Positions 62,549-64,000 of a DNA stretch of 64,000 nt are shown one piece after another (position 1 is the stretch's first letter; each line of letters opens with the position of its first letter). A model generated the notes under the pieces. That model was given only the letters and a program-made list of their open reading frames with translations. It searched no databases and was not told the origin of the DNA. Source of the stretch: Firmicutes bacterium HGW-Firmicutes-7 (GTDB lineage: Bacteria; Bacillota; Clostridia; Lachnospirales; Vallitaleaceae); contig PGZO01000002.1 in assembly GCA_002841375.1 (NCBI GenBank), positions 1 through 64,000 on the forward strand, given 5' to 3'. A program made the translations under genes and the position numbers.

Positions 62549-63709
62549 TTAACGCTCTACATGGTTATTGTTAGAACTAATAGTCGTCTTCTTTAACTTA
62601 TTAAAATAAGCTGCTAAAAATGCAGTAATAGGAATTGTAGCTACAAGGCCTATTGTTCCTGCTAACGCTCTTACAATTTCAACGACAATCAAATCATAAT
62701 TAATTGTCTCAACAAGTGGCTTATTATAAGCAAGAATTAAAATCAATACATTTAATGATGAACCAGTATAAGCTAAAACTAAAGTATTTACCATGGTCCC
62801 CATGATATCTCTACCAATATTCATCCCGGATTGAAATAACTGCTTAATACCCATGCCAGGGTTGGCGGTCTTCACTTCAACAATTGCAGAAGAAATTGAC
62901 ATACTTACGTCCATCACGGCACCTAAAGTACCGAGTAAAATAGAAGCAAAAAGTAATCCACTAAAATTAAATTGTGTGCCTTGTGGAATAAATGAAAGCA
63001 ACTGTACCTCTTCGTAGGAAAAACCAATAAGCTTTGCATAAGAACTAAAGGTATATGCTAAAACACCTGCTACCAATACACCTGCTAAAGTGCCAAGAAT
63101 GGAGGTCAATGACTTTTTACTAAAACCACTAATAATCACGATAGTTGTAATTGCAATTCCTGAAGCAATAAGTACCGATAAAATGATGGGATCTTGCCCC
63201 ATTAGTATTCTTGGCAAAAACACCTTCAAAACCAATACTGCTGTTACGATAAGTGAAATTAATGCTTTTAGCCCCTTCAGCCTTCCGATTGCAACTACAA
63301 GAAGCGTAAAAATAACAATCATGTAAATAATAAATCGGTCTCTCCTATAACTTACTATGTAAGCATTATACACAATGGTTTCACTTTCATCCAGTTCAAG
63401 ATATAAAAGCACCTCGTCTCCTACATGCGCTTCTATATGTGGTGATGAGCTTTCAAAAACATCCTCGACCTTAATAGTTTGATCTTTATATCGAGCATCC
63501 GTTATCTTCGCCGTATATTTTATACTTGTTGTTTCATAGCCAGTGTCGTCGTTTGTTGTTTTACCTAATTCCTCAATAATCTCTGCGCTAAATAGTTCAC
63601 CTTCATCGCTGAGATGATTTCCTTTTGTTGGTTGTATCAAGATCCATATTAAAATACCAATTGCACTAATAGCTACTAAATACTTTACCCATTCTTTATT
63701 TAAATGCAT
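62549..63709 (-). CDS. YibE/F family membrane protein (386 aa)
   Basis: Multi-pass membrane protein of the YibE/F family (PF07907). An N-terminal anchor is followed by an extracytoplasmic beta domain (about residues 40-115, with AKITDARYKDQTIKVEDVF and EVLLYLELDESET). Seven or eight transmembrane segments follow, including GRLKGLKALISLIVTAVLV and LGTLGAVMDVSMSISSAIVEV, the family signature. Function unknown. The ATG follows AAGGAGATAAAG. It lies 14 bases downstream of the V-type ATPase subunit D gene on the same strand. Confidence 0.92.
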   Translation of the reverse strand: MHLNKEWVKYLVAISAIGILIWILIQPTKGNHLSDEGELFSAEIIEELGKTTNDDTGYETTSIKYTAKITDARYKDQTIKVEDVFESSSPHIEAHVGDEVLLYLELDESETIVYNAYIVSYRRDRFIIYMIVIFTLLVVAIGRLKGLKALISLIVTAVLVLKVFLPRILMGQDPIILSVLIASGIAITTIVIISGFSKKSLTSILGTLAGVLVAGVLAYTFSSYAKLIGFSYEEVQLLSFIPQGTQFNFSGLLFASILLGTLGAVMDVSMSISSAIVEVKTANPGMGIKQLFQSGMNIGRDIMGTMVNTLVLAYTGSSLNVLILILAYNKPLVETINYDLIVVEIVRALAGTIGLVATIPITAFLAAYFNKLKKTTISSNNNHVER

Positions 63710-63723
63710 CTTTATCTCCTTAC

Positions 63724-64000
63724 TTAACTTTTATGTCTTTTAATGACTTTAAGTCTTGTAAACTCTTCTCTTTCTTTTTCTTCTAACGCATTTTGAATAT
63801 CTTTTGTTAACTTTTCATAACGTGGAATCATAATATTCATCAATGCATTGGCTCTCTTTTGAGTCCTTTTAATATTAACTGCTAATCTATAAATAGCATT
63901 TTCAAATTCTGCTAATTCTAATGTTAATTGTTTGACTTTTTCAAATTTACTATAGGCATCATCCAAAGAAATAGTCGTTCTTGCAAAGCCATACTGTGGT
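63724..64000 (-). CDS. atpD: V-type ATP synthase subunit D, C-terminal part
   Basis: Central-stalk subunit D (NtpD) of a V/A-type rotary ATPase. The gene runs off the right edge, so only the last 91 codons are present. The visible sequence starts PQYGFARTTISLDDAYSKFE and continues KRTQKRANALMNIMIPRYEKL, both highly conserved in subunit D, and ends in FTRLKVIKRHKS. The start codon and N-terminal coil lie outside the window. It should be the last ATPase gene of an ntp operon, followed by the YibE/F gene. Confidence 0.93.
   Translation of the reverse strand, partial: PQYGFARTTISLDDAYSKFEKVKQLTLELAEFENAIYRLAVNIKRTQKRANALMNIMIPRYEKLTKDIQNALEEKEREEFTRLKVIKRHKS

Noticed and set aside
1-64000. CRISPR array, prophage or biosynthetic gene cluster
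   Set aside because: No regularly spaced direct repeats, no phage structural genes and no NRPS/PKS or RiPP genes were seen on either strand.

Overview
The window is AT-rich (roughly two thirds A+T), with dense, mostly co-directional genes, strong GGAGG ribosome sites, T-box leaders, a SigA/DnaG cluster, Ger spore-germination genes, FeoAB, pyruvate phosphate dikinase, a V-type ATPase subunit and a giant 2-hydroxyacyl-CoA dehydratase activase. Together these point to a spore-forming anaerobic Firmicute of the class Clostridia, probably in or near Lachnospirales. I cannot name a genus from sequence alone. Nearly all genes lie on the minus strand. The plus-strand exceptions are a broken IS transposase, the ECF S component, gerB and pyk.

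Layout. 0.2-7.7 kb: CPA2-type antiporter, Zn-dependent cyclase, the oxidative pentose phosphate pair zwf-gnd, a DUF4349 lipoprotein and an MscS-type channel. 8-16 kb: an accessory region of unknown genes broken up by an IS3-family element (internally rearranged) and an IS4-family element (perfect ends, 9-bp target duplication, dead transposase). It is bounded by two direct copies of the 3' end of the RNase P RNA gene, which looks like a genomic island inserted at rnpB. 16-18.4 kb: rnpB, a TerC-family protein and a Ca2+/Na+ antiporter. 18.5-26 kb: the macromolecular-synthesis cluster dgt-dnaG-rpoD-trmK-nif3-like-TGS/uridine kinase. 26-28.6 kb: feoA-feoB-Cys-rich protein behind a consensus promoter with a Fur-like box. 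28.7-40 kb: DUF445 protein, HAD phosphatase, ppdK, glyS with a Gly T-box, a lipoprotein/zinc-ribbon pair, recO, yqzL, era and a HEAT-like lipoprotein. 40-47.8 kb: amidase-domain protein, a three-TM winged-helix protein, the dehydratase activase, an HD hydrolase and a zinc-ribbon membrane protein. 47.9-50 kb: a stand-alone trpB under a Trp T-box plus a second terminator, then a receiver-like protein lacking its phospho-acceptor. 50-53.9 kb: a MocR regulator divergent from an ECF S component, VanZ and small membrane proteins. 54-57.9 kb: gerA-gerC divergent from gerB. 57.9-64 kb: lipoprotein, sodium:solute symporter with a small accessory protein, pyruvate kinase, YibE/F protein and the C-terminal part of V-ATPase subunit D.

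The most notable observations are: (1) the 25-bp rnpB-derived direct repeats bracketing the 8-kb accessory region; (2) a three-gene membrane operon of unknown function in that region, with a C-terminal SH3-like domain; (3) two successive intrinsic terminators ahead of trpB; (4) a family of about 36-bp repeats that often begin exactly at stop codons; (5) a 69-bp hairpin-forming repeat in three places; (6) a MocR protein whose PLP-binding lysine position is Thr. No CRISPR array, tRNA or complete prophage is visible.
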